Shown here piece after piece: positions 34,991 to 45,873 of a stretch of DNA of 64,000 bases. Source of the stretch: Dipteris shenzhenensis (lineage: Eukaryota > Polypodiophyta > Polypodiopsida > Gleicheniales); assembly GCA_047967505.1 (NCBI GenBank), contig CM106538.1. One strand, 5' to 3'. The stretch's first letter is position 1. Each line of letters begins with the position of its first letter. The position numbers were made by a program, and so were the translations under genes. Under the pieces are notes generated by a model that had not been told where the DNA came from, did not search any database, and saw nothing but the letters and a program-made list of their open reading frames with translations.

Positions 34991-35417
34991 GTGGGGTAGC
35001 ACTAAAACTACTGCAAGCCAGGATGACATAACCTAGAAACAATCCACTAACAAATGATGAACGAAAAGAACAATGACAAGCCCATGTTGTGTTGCAGCCC
35101 GCAGATCTTATCCGAAGCAGTTGACGTGATTAAGGTAAGAGACATTAACAGCACCTACAAAATTATAGAAAGACACCTACAACCATAATAGCGCCAGAAG
35201 CAAGGTTGACAACCTGCACAAACAAGACCAACGAGACTGAAGGCTACGCAAAGCACAAGAGAAGCATATTAGCACAGGCGAAATCAAAGATCGCCATAAG
35301 GAAGAAGAAACCAATGGAAAGAAGTGTTCTATCCTATCACTAAGCAAGTAGTACAAAGAGAAAGAAAGAAAGAAAGGTTATGAGAGAGAGACAGAGAGAG
35401 GGAGAGAACCACCATTT
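34991..35417. other. No gene seen
   Basis: A-rich sequence between the inverted RT fragment and Copia-2 pol, ending in a GA-rich repeat (35355-35405). Confidence 0.4.
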
Positions 35418-37063
35418 TTGAAGAACCTTCATCAGATACTATTGAGGTTAAACCAAGGACCATACCCAGATGATTCCATAGAAGAAGGTCAAGTTATTGA
35501 TGAACCCTCAACTAGTCAAGAAGGACTCAAAAGATATACAAGGGTCCGAAGGGCACCTAATAGGTTCATTATGAGTCATGCATTAATGACCGCCATGAAA
35601 GACGTAGTCGAGCTTGAAAGATATGAGGATACCGAGGACAATCCCAAGAGGTATAAAGCCATGAAAGAGGAGTATGAAAAGATTCATACAAAATATAACT
35701 TTGGGGTTAAACGATTTACTACCAAGAAAGACTTCCATCATTAACAAATGGGTCAACCTAATTAAAATGAAGAGTGATTACAGTCTCGAAAAGTATAAAG
35801 CCAGGCTGGTTGCAAGGGATAACGCCAAAGACGAAGGCATTGGCTATCATGAGACCTTTGTGCCCGTAGCCAAACATAACACTATCAAATTGACAGTAGC
35901 CATTACCACTCATTTAGATTGACCTCTTTATCAAATGGACTGATCTAAAAGAGGAGGTCTACAGCCACATGGGTTTTGAGGTTAAAGGGAAGGAGAAAAA
36001 GGTATGAAAACTATGAAAAGATTTTTATGGTTAGAAACAAGCACTTGTGCTCAAAATTTGATGAACATTTTCATGAAAAGGGTTTCAATAAGAGTTCATC
36101 ATATTATAATCTATATACAAAGCATGATGACAAAGGCAATATAGTTCTCACTGTCTTATATATTGACAGCATTGTCATCAATAATAATGAGGAACTAATG
36201 AAACAAGCCAAATAGGACCTGAACAAAGCCTTTGACATGAAAGACCTTGACTTTATGCATTACTATTTGGGAATTGAGGTCTAGAGAGACCAAGATGAAA
36301 CGTTCATATCCCAAACCAAGTATGCGAATGACAACCTAAAATAATTCACAATGGAGGATTACAAGCTGATTAAAACACCAATGAATCCAAGTGAGAAATT
36401 TGTCGGGAGATCAACATAGTCCTAGAGTAGATGGCACCTTTTACAAGTAACTTGTAGGTAGCTTGATATATTTGACTACCACTAGACTGGACATAGCTTA
36501 TCCAATCAGTATCCCAATACATGGTTGATCCGAAAGAAAGCCGTTGGAAGACAACCAAGAGAATTCTTAGATATGGCAACGGAACCCTGACTATGGGATT
36601 AATGATTATCTATAACTGTCACAATTTATTGATAGTGATTGGGCATGGTGCTCAGATGAAAAAAGGGATATTGCTTCAACATGGAATTGGGCCTTGTATT
36701 GTGGAGCAGTAAGAAGCAAAATACTATTTTTTAAACCTCCATGGAAGCCGAATATAGAGTATCCACTAACACAATCCTGTGAGCTATTCGGTTGAACAAG
36801 ATCTTGAATATTAGACTTGTTCAAAAGGATCGAAGTCCATTATTGACCAATAATCAATGCTCTACTAAATTGGCCTGAGATCCTATATTTCATGCTCGGA
36901 CAAAGCACATTGAGGTGCAATCACTTTATATATGAAAAGGTACTGAGCAATGAAATTGAGCTAATCTATTGTCTAACAAAGAATCAAGTGGCTGAGATTC
37001 TAACCAAACCTCTTGCCAAGGCTAAACAAGAAAAGTGTCTCAACCTAATTCATCAAGGGGAAG
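35418..37063 (+). pseudogene. Copia-2 pol relic (RT and RNase H)
   Basis: The frame at 35418-35744 encodes the linker before RT (KRYTRVRRAPNRFIMSHALM, then NPKRYKAMKEEYEKIH). RT blocks follow in other frames: YSLEKYKARLVARD, GIGYHETFVPVAKHNTIKL, GNIVLTVLYIDSIVINNN (the YVDD box now YIDS), DLDFMHYYLGIEV, and the RNase H end IELIYCLTKNQVAEILTKPL. The purine tract AAGGGGAAGTG at about 37053 precedes the LTR. Gag, protease and integrase are not seen. At least six frame breaks; dead. Confidence 0.88.
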
Positions 37064-37600
37064 TGTTTAAAAAAGTGATGAACTAGTGGAGTTAGCTCCT
37101 AAATTTTCCTTGGAATAATTTTGGTTAGGATTAATTACACGTCAAAAAGAGTGCTAGATAGACCTTAGATGAGTTAGAGACTATTAAGGAGCCACATGGT
37201 GTGACCCCCCACATAGATACATCATGGATGAAGAGAATAGTTGCCACATGGAACCGATCCACTAGTCTATCTCACCAATCCACTAGTCTATCTCATGTGA
37301 CCTTGCCACATGTCACATAGGTACGCACTCACCATGTCACTTACTCTAGGGCAGCCAATTAGATGCAAGTATTGCATATATGGCATGTGTTTGGTGCATT
37401 TTGATTGGGCACACTAGTCCATGTGGCTCATTGGATGGAGTTGAAGCCTTGGTTTCTGTGGAAGAAGCGTCTTAGGATGCTTCTCCCTCTCAACTCCTCA
37501 GCTAGGGTTTGCTATATCGAGGTTCATTGTGTGTTTACTACCGCATTTCCAGTTTGGCGCATCCATTGTAGCCAATGATTAGTATTCCATTTGCAGCACT
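37064..37600 (+). repeat. Copia-2 3' LTR
   Basis: Begins TGTTTAAAAAAGTGATG right after the polypurine tract and shares ordered blocks with 30567-31051. An internal duplication (CCACTAGTCTATCTCA twice at 37259 and 37281) is specific to this copy. Right boundary approximate. Confidence 0.78.
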
Positions 37601-37619
37601 ACATTGCATATGCATTCTG

Positions 37620-38325
37620 CCTATGTGTTTGTGGAAGGGCATCCTGGTCTAGTGAGCCTCCCTTGTTTTCTTTCAGAAACGTCTACACACAAAAGGAGGT
37701 GAATACAAAATGGACTTAACTATACTCTTGTTGAACATGCTCCCGCGAAATTACTTCGGGTACTCCACATAAATCTTCTCTAATACCCATCGAGCTTGTG
37801 CCAAGTTGTCTTTCATTTCTTGTCTGAAGACTTGACTTTACCCTTAATGTCGTTGCTCCACCCTTTTTCCTGTGGGGCAGTCAAGGCTTCCGCTCCTCAT
37901 CCTTGTAGGGGATTGTCAAACTGAGGAATATGAAGGATCGAACTCCGGCATTGACACGATCTCACACTTGTGCCAAGATTTCCTTTTCCTCTCGCTCAAG
38001 GATTCCAAGGTTCTCCCCACTCAAATCTGGCCTAATAACTCCAACAAGAACGAAATCAGCCAAGTCATATGGCTGCAACACTAATTCCATCACACACCAA
38101 AGTTGTTTCCGTCCAACAGAACGGGGATCTTCACTGGCTTCTCAGCCATCTCAAGTAGACTTTCCCTTGCTTAGGAAAAGCTTGCTCTTGTGATCGAGAG
38201 GGGTGGGTGGGAAAGAAGAGAGATAGGAGAGGCTGCTCCAGCGACGCCTCCTTCAAAAGATCTCCTTCTCCCAAGCTGTCCACGCCTGCAACATGCCTCC
38301 TTCAAAGGCTCGCCTTCTTCCCAAA
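37620..38325 (-). mobile_element. LTR retrotransposon A, internal left part (outermost element of the nest)
   Basis: The minus strand from 38149 reads MAEKPVKIPVLLDGNNFG, which resembles the start of a gag with the Copia-like LLDGxNYxxW pattern, followed by stops. The PBS and 5' LTR of the same minus-strand element lie across the hAT-2 insertion at 50527-51230. Further blocks toward 37620 are too decayed to assign. With hAT-2 removed, a short tandem repeat spanning the insertion point becomes continuous. Confidence 0.55.
38318..38325. repeat. hAT-2 target site duplication, left
   Basis: TTCCCAAA, repeated exactly at 50408-50415. Eight bases is the hallmark duplication length of hAT transposons. 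Confidence 0.85.
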
Positions 38326-38759
38326 CATAGTTCCCAGGAGTTTCGGAAGTGGGGAACGGAAACGGGAAGAAACAGTGGAAACAGAGTTTCGGTTTTAAGG
38401 TTAATTATATTTATATATATATATATATATATAGTTATATAGTTATACTTATACTTATTATTATTACATATGTCATACATTACAAAGTTGAAAGATAGTA
38501 CATACGTCTTCAAATTTCACAATAACTTATAACTTCAAAAAATTCAAAGTTCGGCAAAGCCGCACACGCTACATCAATTACCATAGACGATAGATCATAA
38601 ATGACAAGTAGTTTGGGGCCCAGGCTGAAGCCTCATAAAAGTGTGTACATGTCACATGTGACATGACAAAATCCTAAAAATAAGTACTATAGTCTATGTT
38701 GTAGCCAATACAAAACATGATCCATATGATATATCGGATCCAAAAATTTGACAAGCATC

Positions 38760-41036
38760 ATGCATGCTCCAGCCTCCAAGAATCGCTCCTCAACATCATC
38801 AGCATTCATGCTATCATCTGTCTCCTCTGACTCCTAAGTGTCAAAGCCTCAGATGAAGAATCACAGAGAGGATCCTGCTCGTCTGGTCCTACTAAAGTGG
38901 AAGCGATGGATACAGCCCTCGATCTCTACCTCTGAGAGCGGGTGGAAGAGCGAGTGGTACGGGTCGATGATGTCAACTCCTCATATAGTAAGGAGTACTT
39001 ATCGCGCTCTTCCTGTGGGATCTCTGAAATGAACTTCACCTTCTCAATGTCGATCTTGTCCACATTCACCTAAGAAGGCTCCGGATTCTTGGCATTCCTT
39101 TCAAGGAGCTGGAGGTTGCAATGACAAAATACCAACCTCTCTAGCTGAGGGGTACTCAACCTACTTCTCTTCTTTGTATGGAAAGGTGACTAAGTGCTGC
39201 AATTCCTCTCACTGGACCGGAACTGCAATCCTGAGAGAGCACTCAAATGGCAATGCATTTCTACACACATGATTAGAATTTAGGATTTAGAAATTAGAAT
39301 TAAGCAAAATGTAAGTTGTAACTCACACTTTACAACTATACTATGTTGCATGATGCATCATGCATGTAGCTGAAACTTGAGTGTATGAGTAGTTACTAGT
39401 AAATTACCACTGTGGGAGCACAATTCCCATACTTCTCCCACCATGACACAGGCTGTAGCTGAGTCTCTCGAAGCTTTGTCGTCTCTCGACCAAAGCTCCC
39501 CCCGTATGGTTGCAGAAAGCCAAGAGATCATCAAGCTCAATGTTCTCATATTGCTCCTCATTTCGCCATAGAGGAAGCAATACATGTGCTGCTGCATGAA
39601 TTGGTTTGTGAAACCAATCCCATCGCTTATTCCATATAGCCTTGATCTGCTCAATCCTTTAGAGAACAAACCATGGACAAAAAACAAGAGTCAAGAGTCA
39701 AGACCAATGTAAAGTATGAAGACTCAAGAGTCAAGACTGCAGTGAAATAGAAATTTACATATAAGGAAAAAGTTTAAACATATGGAGACTTACTGCTCTC
39801 CTCTCAAGTATTGTTGCTTGTTGAGAGACTCTCCAATCTTGTCCATGTACTCATATAAAAGATCAAGAGTGCTCCCCTCCATGTCTGTAATGCGCAAGAC
39901 TGTGTAGATTGGATTGAGAGTTTTGATCAAACCCTCAACCTCTACCCACCAGTCCTCTCTCATGACAGCACGCATAAAAGCTCTTGCCTTAGGGCATCCC
40001 ACTGCATCCACTGATCTGAGTACACAGTGCGTAACAACTCCCTACAAACTCTCTCAAGCACAATAGACATATAAATCCGGTGGTTGCAGGCTGCAGCAGT
40101 AGCTCAAGATTGGTATAGGCCCGAAACATGCTCAAAACTTTTGGCCTCTTCTTCACAAATTTTACCATGTTTCATGCAGTGCAAAAGATGGGATCAACCC
40201 ATTGTATTTCACCTATGTTCTCGATCGATACGTCCAGGCAATGTGATGCACAAGGGGTCCACACAATACCTGGAAACTCGTCCTCTAGCATAGAGCCCAT
40301 AGACTTGCAAGTGCTCCCATTGTCTGCTGTCACTACCTGCACAACATTCTCAAGCCCTATTTGCATGATTGCCTCCCGTATATGACCCCAAATAAATAAA
40401 CCGGTAACTGTGAGACCTAGGAGGGAGGCATCAATGGCTTTCAAAAACATAGTGCCTTTGCACCAAGACACTAAAATATTGTACACATTAAGTCTGCGTA
40501 CATCTAACCATCCATCACACAATATAGTGCAGCCATACTTCTTCCGTGTTTCCTTCCAAGGGATGTAGCTGCACTTCTATGCATGCTCTTTCTCGCTTGA
40601 GCTCACGTACTCGCAGAGCTTCAAATGAAGGGCCTTCCCACTCGCATCAAATGCGGCTGATGGTTCTCATGGTCTTCCTCCATTGGTTCGTCTTGGCCAC
40701 ATGAAAGGGAATGGCACACCATATGAACAATCGGGTGAGCTCCCTAGTTGCCTCTGCCATTGCCTGCTTTTGAAACCCCGATTGGATGTTGGCCCTTCGT
40801 ACAGAATTTCTAGGTAGTGGAGGAGTGGCTCGTGACACATCCTCTGGCAAAGGAGTCCTCTTTGCATGCATAGCCGACATAAAGGAATAGCCACTCTATG
40901 ACTCAGTATCTCTGCTCCTCTTTGTTGCCTCCGGTGCTTGACTTGAACTACCTTCCTCCTCGTCAGCTGGCTCCATAGAACTTGAATCTTTGGGAACACC
41001 CAAACGCTTTCGCCTCCATTCTTCAAGGCTCTCCTT
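38760..41036 (-). pseudogene. hAT-2 transposase, main part (DUF659, hATC)
   Basis: This continues directly from the BED finger after the Gypsy-1 insertion: KESLEEWRRKRLG at 41030-40990, then ELTRLFIWCAIPFHVAK (about 40740), then DUF659: CDGWLDVRRLNVYNILVSW, CKGTMFLKAIDAS, ENVVQVVTADNGS and VWTPCASHCLDVSIENIG (40522-40172). Then CPKARAFMRAVMRE and LNPIYTVLRITDMEG at 40011-39790. The hATC dimerisation block is at about 39250-39110 (SSERNCST, HTKKRSRLSTPQLERLVF), and a C-terminal tail reaches about 38800. Stops and frame changes, and possibly unrecognised introns, separate the blocks. Not functional. Confidence 0.87.
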
Positions 41037-41041
41037 AACAT
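41037..41041. repeat. Gypsy-1 target site duplication, left
   Basis: AACAT, repeated at 49861-49865 on the other side of Gypsy-1. Five bases is typical for Gypsy integrase. Confidence 0.85.
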
Positions 41042-41495
41042 TGTTATGCTCTCGTCGAGTTAACATGACCTCAGAAGGGTCAGTCGACATTTTCCTTTAA
41101 AGGATCAATATTTGTATTATATTTGTTTGGGCTTCATGTAAATGATAAAAAGGGAATAAAGGTCAAGGTCCTTGGTGTGGGTGACATGGCACTAGACTAG
41201 GTGGATCTAAAGCTAAGGGACTTTAATGCATTAAATGTGCCTAGGGGCAAATGTTTTAAAGATATCCCAAGAGAGGGGTAAATAATGCATTAAGGAAGGA
41301 CCCTACATTTATGACATGTGGCATAATAGATTCATCTAGGGAGTTTTGGGGCTCATTGGGAATAAGCAAGCATGAGCTTTTATGTAATCAGACCATCTGG
41401 AAGCTCGCAACCAACGAGGTTGGTTGGGAGGAGAAACCAAGTGCCCGTTCCCGTGATTTGACGACAAGCAGGAAGAAATCAGATTAGACTGTAAA
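41042..41495 (+). repeat. Gypsy-1 5' LTR
   Basis: About 454 bp, starting TGTTATGCTCTCGTCGAG and ending GATTAGACTGTAAA. Pairs with 49409-49860. The end is not the usual CA. Confidence 0.92.
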
Positions 41496-41498
41496 ATT

Positions 41499-41510
41499 TG
41501 GTATCAGAGC
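41499..41510 (+). promoter_or_regulatory. Gypsy-1 primer binding site (tRNA-iMet)
   Basis: TGGTATCAGAGC three bases after the LTR. Confidence 0.9.
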
Positions 41511-42106
41511 GCAGAATATCTAGGTAGCGTGGATGAACGAGTTGCATACGAAGGGGTAACAAGCGGAATTGCTAGGAGTTGGAAATCTAGCCCTTCAGAT
41601 TTGCGTCACGTATTAGGAGCAGTGCAACGAGCGTGGAGGTTATAGATCATTGAGCTGTCAAGACGGAACTATAGGAGCCTAGAAGTATAGGCTGGTTTGA
41701 GGCGATCCTTTAACGTTTTCGATGCTGGTAAGGGTCTGACGTTATGACCGTATAGCATGTTCGTGATTATAAGGCAGGTCATAAATGCATGTGGGAGTGG
41801 CTTACGGGAACTAGTTGACCTCTTCATGCAGCAAAGATATACCAGGGGGCTTTCGACTCTTTATTCCCTCTATTTTATTTGGTTAAAATTCTAAAGTTTT
41901 GAGGTGTGTGAGTTGGATTGGGAACAAATTTATGCCTTTGGATTTAAGGGCTTGAGGTTCTTAGATTGCAGGAGTTTCCCTAGTATAGGGAAAAGCGGGT
42001 TTGGTTACAGTGTGATATATGTTTTGTCAGCTGTAAAGTTGGAAGTTGGACTTTCGATTTGTAATTACAGTTTCAAGTTTTTTTAAATAAACACCCATTG
42101 ACCTGA

Positions 42107-43520
42107 ATGGAAATAAAAGAAGAAGCTTCCAGGATGGATCCCGTAGAGTCGGGAGTCCGGCCGACCCCGCAGGTATCGCGCCCAGCAGGCCATACATTGT
42201 CTGACAGAATTGCAATGTTAGAGGATGCCTTGCAACAGATTTTAGCGCAGCAGTTACAAACAAATGTGGGGCAGTCTGAACTCAGAAAAATGCTGCACAG
42301 TATGTCTGCCAGACCATCTCGTGAGGAGAAAGGTAAATCTCCGATGGAACCGGAGTCCAGTCTTCGTACGGTCGAGCCTAGGAAGACTAAGGTGCCTAAT
42401 ATTGCCAATTATAGGCCAAAAAAGTATTCTGGTCGGATGTCTGACCGTAGTTCCGATATCTTTGACACCTGGTTACACAAATGGGACGAGGCATTCGCCA
42501 TTTGTGAAATCAGGAATGATATCAAGAAAATCCGCAAGGCCACCCGTATGTTTAATGAGGCAGCGGATAGGTGGTGGATAAAACAGCAGAAAACACTTCC
42601 TACCTCCTGACGAAGCATCCCGAGCTTGGGATTAGTATCGAAACCTTCGTCAGAGAAATTTATCAGTGGCAGAATACACTGATAAGTTTAGAGAAAGTGT
42701 AATGAAGGTTGATGAACCCCTACCTCAGTCAATCCAAGTAAAAGATTTTATCTTTGAATTGAATGATCGGATAAAGATAAAAGTTCGGGCTAAGTATGCG
42801 AACACGCTAGATGAAGCAATTGCCATAGCCCTGAACTATGAAGATGCAAAAGGGAACAGACCAAGTGGGTTTGTGCAGGTTGGGACTCAGTATGGGTACC
42901 CGAAGAAAACTAGGTTTAAGAAGAAGTGGATTAGCAAAGGGGGTGCCTCACAGTCTAGTGGTCAAGCCAAGCAGGCGAAACCAGTTGAGACTCCTAAATC
43001 AAGTACCACCATTGGAATGAAAAGGAAAGTAACACCAATGGCAGCCCGGGCTTGGTCGAAGTCCTCTTTGAACCCAGAGCAAAGGGAAAAAGCGAGGAGA
43101 GAAGGCTTGTGTTTCAGTTGCCTTCAGCCTCATCAGTGGAAAGATTGTCCACGGAACAAAGATCGTCGGATGGCTGAGATGATGGTCTCAGAATGTGACG
43201 TGGAAATGGAGGAAAGTCCTAGAGCAGAACAAATGCAGATTCAGCTAGCGGGATCTTCTCAAAGGTCAGTACCTTTTTTGTTATGTGTATCTATTGCTAA
43301 GTTAGTAACTAGTGCACCTAATAATATCCTGTCAAAGCCCGCAGCAACGGGGTATACAACCTTTAATGATACGGAGTTGATTAAGATGAAAGGACAAGTA
43401 GCTAATCATCAGGTCATTGTGTTGTTTGACTCAGCGTCAACGTACAATGTAATTAACTCCAAGCTCGTAAAGAGGCTGAAACTAAAGACTAGCCCATCTG
43501 ACTATGCATATACAGTTTAG
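42107..43520 (+). pseudogene. Gypsy-1 gag and protease
   Basis: Two frames. The first, 42107-42610, has a start (MEIKEEASRMDPVESG), a coiled-coil-like stretch (DRIAMLEDALQQILAQQLQ) and the beginning of the Retrotrans_gag domain (YSGRMSDRSSDIFDTWLHKW, NEAADRWWIKQ). The second, 42666-43520, finishes gag (VKDFIFELNDRIKIKVRAK, DEAIAIALNYEDAK), a zinc knuckle-like CFSCLQPHQWKDCP at about 43110-43151 (Cys-x2-Cys-x3-His-x4-Cys), and the aspartic protease VLFDSASTYNVINSKLVKRL at 43420-43479, with DSAS for the usual DSGA. A frameshift near 42600-42665 separates the two. Confidence 0.88.
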
Positions 43521-45351
43521 GATGGCAGATGGAAGTTCAACTGAAGTATGGGACCAAAGGGTTACCCAGTTGGAGCTTCGAATTCAGGACTATGCTGAGA
43601 AGCTTGATTTTGAAATGACTAAGCTTGCTCATGCAGACATAGCCCTGGGTAAGGCTTAGCATTGTAGGAAGAATCCAGCCATAGATTGGAAAAAGCACAT
43701 TTATCAATTCAAGATGAATGATGTGCTATATGTCTTACGAGGTAAAAGGAATATACCTCAAGGACCGTTGGTTTCCGTGATGGAAATTCAAAAAGCTCAA
43801 GAAGAGTTTTTGTTTCTTTGTACATCATCGGTAGAGCCGATTGATGATTCTTCCACTAGCACTGATGTTGCTCAAAATGGAGAGATGGCCAAGCTGGCTG
43901 ATCAAATAACAGAGGAGTTCTCTGATTGTTTTAGGGATGAGTTACCTTATGGGTTACCTCCAAAGCGAAATGTTCAGCATAAGATTGAACTAATTTCGTG
44001 GGCAGAACCTATAAATAGACCTCCCTATAGGTTGAGTTTTACTGAAGAGGCGGAGGTTTGAAGACAACTAGAAGAATACCTCAAGTTGGGGCAGATTCAA
44101 CCAAGTTTCTCACCTTTTGCTTCGCCAGTGATATTAAAGAAGAAGAAAGATGATACTTTTCGCCTCTATATAGATTACAGAGCATTGAATAATATCACTA
44201 TTAAGCACAGGTATCCGATGGCTCGGATCGATGATTTGCTAGATGCATTACATGGGGCCGTAATTTTCAATAAGATAGATCTTAAGTGTGGCTACCATCA
44301 GATCCGTATTAGAGCCGAGAATGTGCATAAAACCGCTTTTAGAAACAGGTTTGGACATTATGAGTTTTTGGTAATGCCCTTTGGACTTACCAATGCTCCA
44401 GCTACATTCGTCATGCTTATGAACGATTTACTACGTTCGTATATCGAAAACTTTGTAGTACACTTTATTGACAATATTCTGGTATTCAGTAAGAGTATTA
44501 CTGAGCATTATGAACACTTAAGAATAGTGTTCAATACTTTGAGGAAAGCCAGTCTTTATGTAAATAAAAAGAAAACTATACTGTGTATGGTAAGACTTAA
44601 ATATTTAGGATTCATAATTACTCCTGAAGGGGTAGAAATGGATCCAAAGAAAGTGGCTGCGATACTGACTTGGCCAATCCCTCAGAGTTTGATCACTTTG
44701 CAATCATTCTTGGGATTTGTCCAATTTTATCGAAGGCATATCAAAGGATATTCCGAAATAGTATTGCCATTGACTGATCTAACCCGTTTTTCCTTGAAAC
44801 CGATGCAAGTGGCATTGCGGTAGGAGCAGTTCTCCTCCAAGAGGGAAGGCCAGTAGCCTTTGAAAGCAAGAAGCTTTCTCCCTCTCAACGAAATTGGCCA
44901 ACTCATGAATTAGAGTTGTATGTTGTTGTCCATGCTTTGAAAACATGGAGACATTATTTGTATAGATCAGAGTTTTATGTGGATGTTGATCATGATACTC
45001 TGAAACATTTTTGTAAACAACCTGACTTGAGAGGCCGCCAAGCTAGGTGGGCAGAACTCATGCAGGAGTTTAATTTGACGATCCGGTACCGAAGAGGGAA
45101 GGATAATAAAGTTGCTGATGTGTTGTCACGCATTATGCATAACATGAGTTTCACGGTGTTAGAGAGTGCTCTAATGACCGAAATTAGAGAAACTCAAAAG
45201 GTGGACGAGTTCGTCCAGAGTCTTTGGCCTAAGGCTCATGTGTTAAAACCCGGGGAAAAGGATGACCTGGCATCCAGAAAAGGCCAAACTTATGCAAGAT
45301 ATGCCATGAGGGATGGTATGTTGAAAAGAAATGGCAAGGTAGTAGTACCTA
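43521..45351 (+). pseudogene. Gypsy-1 reverse transcriptase and RNase H
   Basis: After a degenerate linker, 43714-44061 ends in INRPPYRLSFTEEAEV, the lead-in to RT. RT at 44086-44823: FRLYIDYRALNNITIKHRYP, IFNKIDLKCGYHQIRI (motif A Asp), [15 protein letters not shown] (motif B) and FIDNILVFSKS for motif C, where the usual YxDD is FIDN: the second catalytic Asp is Asn. RNase H follows with a frame change near 44790: ETDASGIAVGAVLLQE, HELELYVVVHALKTW, VADVLSRI. The reading ends where PLE-1 was inserted. Confidence 0.9.
45339..45351. repeat. PLE-1 target site duplication, left
   Basis: GTAGTAGTACCTA, repeated at 48090-48102. Removing the insert rejoins the Gypsy-1 pol region just before its integrase zinc finger. 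Confidence 0.85.
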
Positions 45352-45545
45352 TATATATATATATACCTTTGTAAGACTAAAATAAGTCCAATCATACAAA
45401 TTTAGAATTTTTTGTTGTTCTAAAGATCAAAAATCTACAAAGAAAATAAAAGAGAAAATGAAAGAGAAGAAAAAAGCGGTAAACAAAAACTTTTATGAAA
45501 AGCAAAAGGAAGACATACTTAGCAAGCAAAGCAACACTTATGTCG

Positions 45546-45625
45546 TCATCAGTGCCCAAGCATAAGCAGCTATACTAGGTTTCTAAAGACCCGCGGAGTC
45601 TCTTGGGCAAACCCAGTGCTTGCTA
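45546..45625 (-). ncRNA. Hammerhead-like structured RNA in PLE-1 3' UTR (tentative)
   Basis: The minus strand carries, in order: ACUGGGUUU (45617-45609), UGCCCAAG (45609-45602), hairpin AGACUC-CGC-GGGUCU (about 45600-45586), GAAACCUAGU (45583-45574), CUUGGGCA (45560-45553) and CUGAUGA (45552-45546), then hairpin CGACA-UAAG-UGUUG. UGCCCAAG pairs with CUUGGGCA (8 bp) and ACUGGGUUU with AAACCUAGU (9 bp, one G-U). CUGAUGA and GAAA are the invariant core strings of hammerhead ribozymes, with helices placed like stems I and III, but the strand order is not one of the three classical forms, and stem II pairing is not evident. Catalysis is not claimed. Confidence 0.35.
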
Positions 45626-45873
45626 AAATACGTCAAATAAACAAAAGAGAATGAAAACAAGAAATAAAGAAGAAACGAAGCAGGTGACTTAAGCAAAAAT
45701 AAACAAGCAAGTCAAGAAACAAAAACTTCCAAAAAACTAGAATCTCTCTCTCTCTCTCTCTCTCTTATTTAAAACATAAAAAGTTAAAAGGCACTTTACA
45801 CTTATGTCTCGTTTCTGCAAAGAGGCAAAAATACATTTCTAACTTAGAAAGCACAAGTATACTCAAACAAACT

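Noticed and set aside
45546-45625. Classical type I, II or III hammerhead ribozyme
   Set aside because: Core strings are present but the strand order and missing stem II do not fit; kept only as a tentative hammerhead-like RNA.
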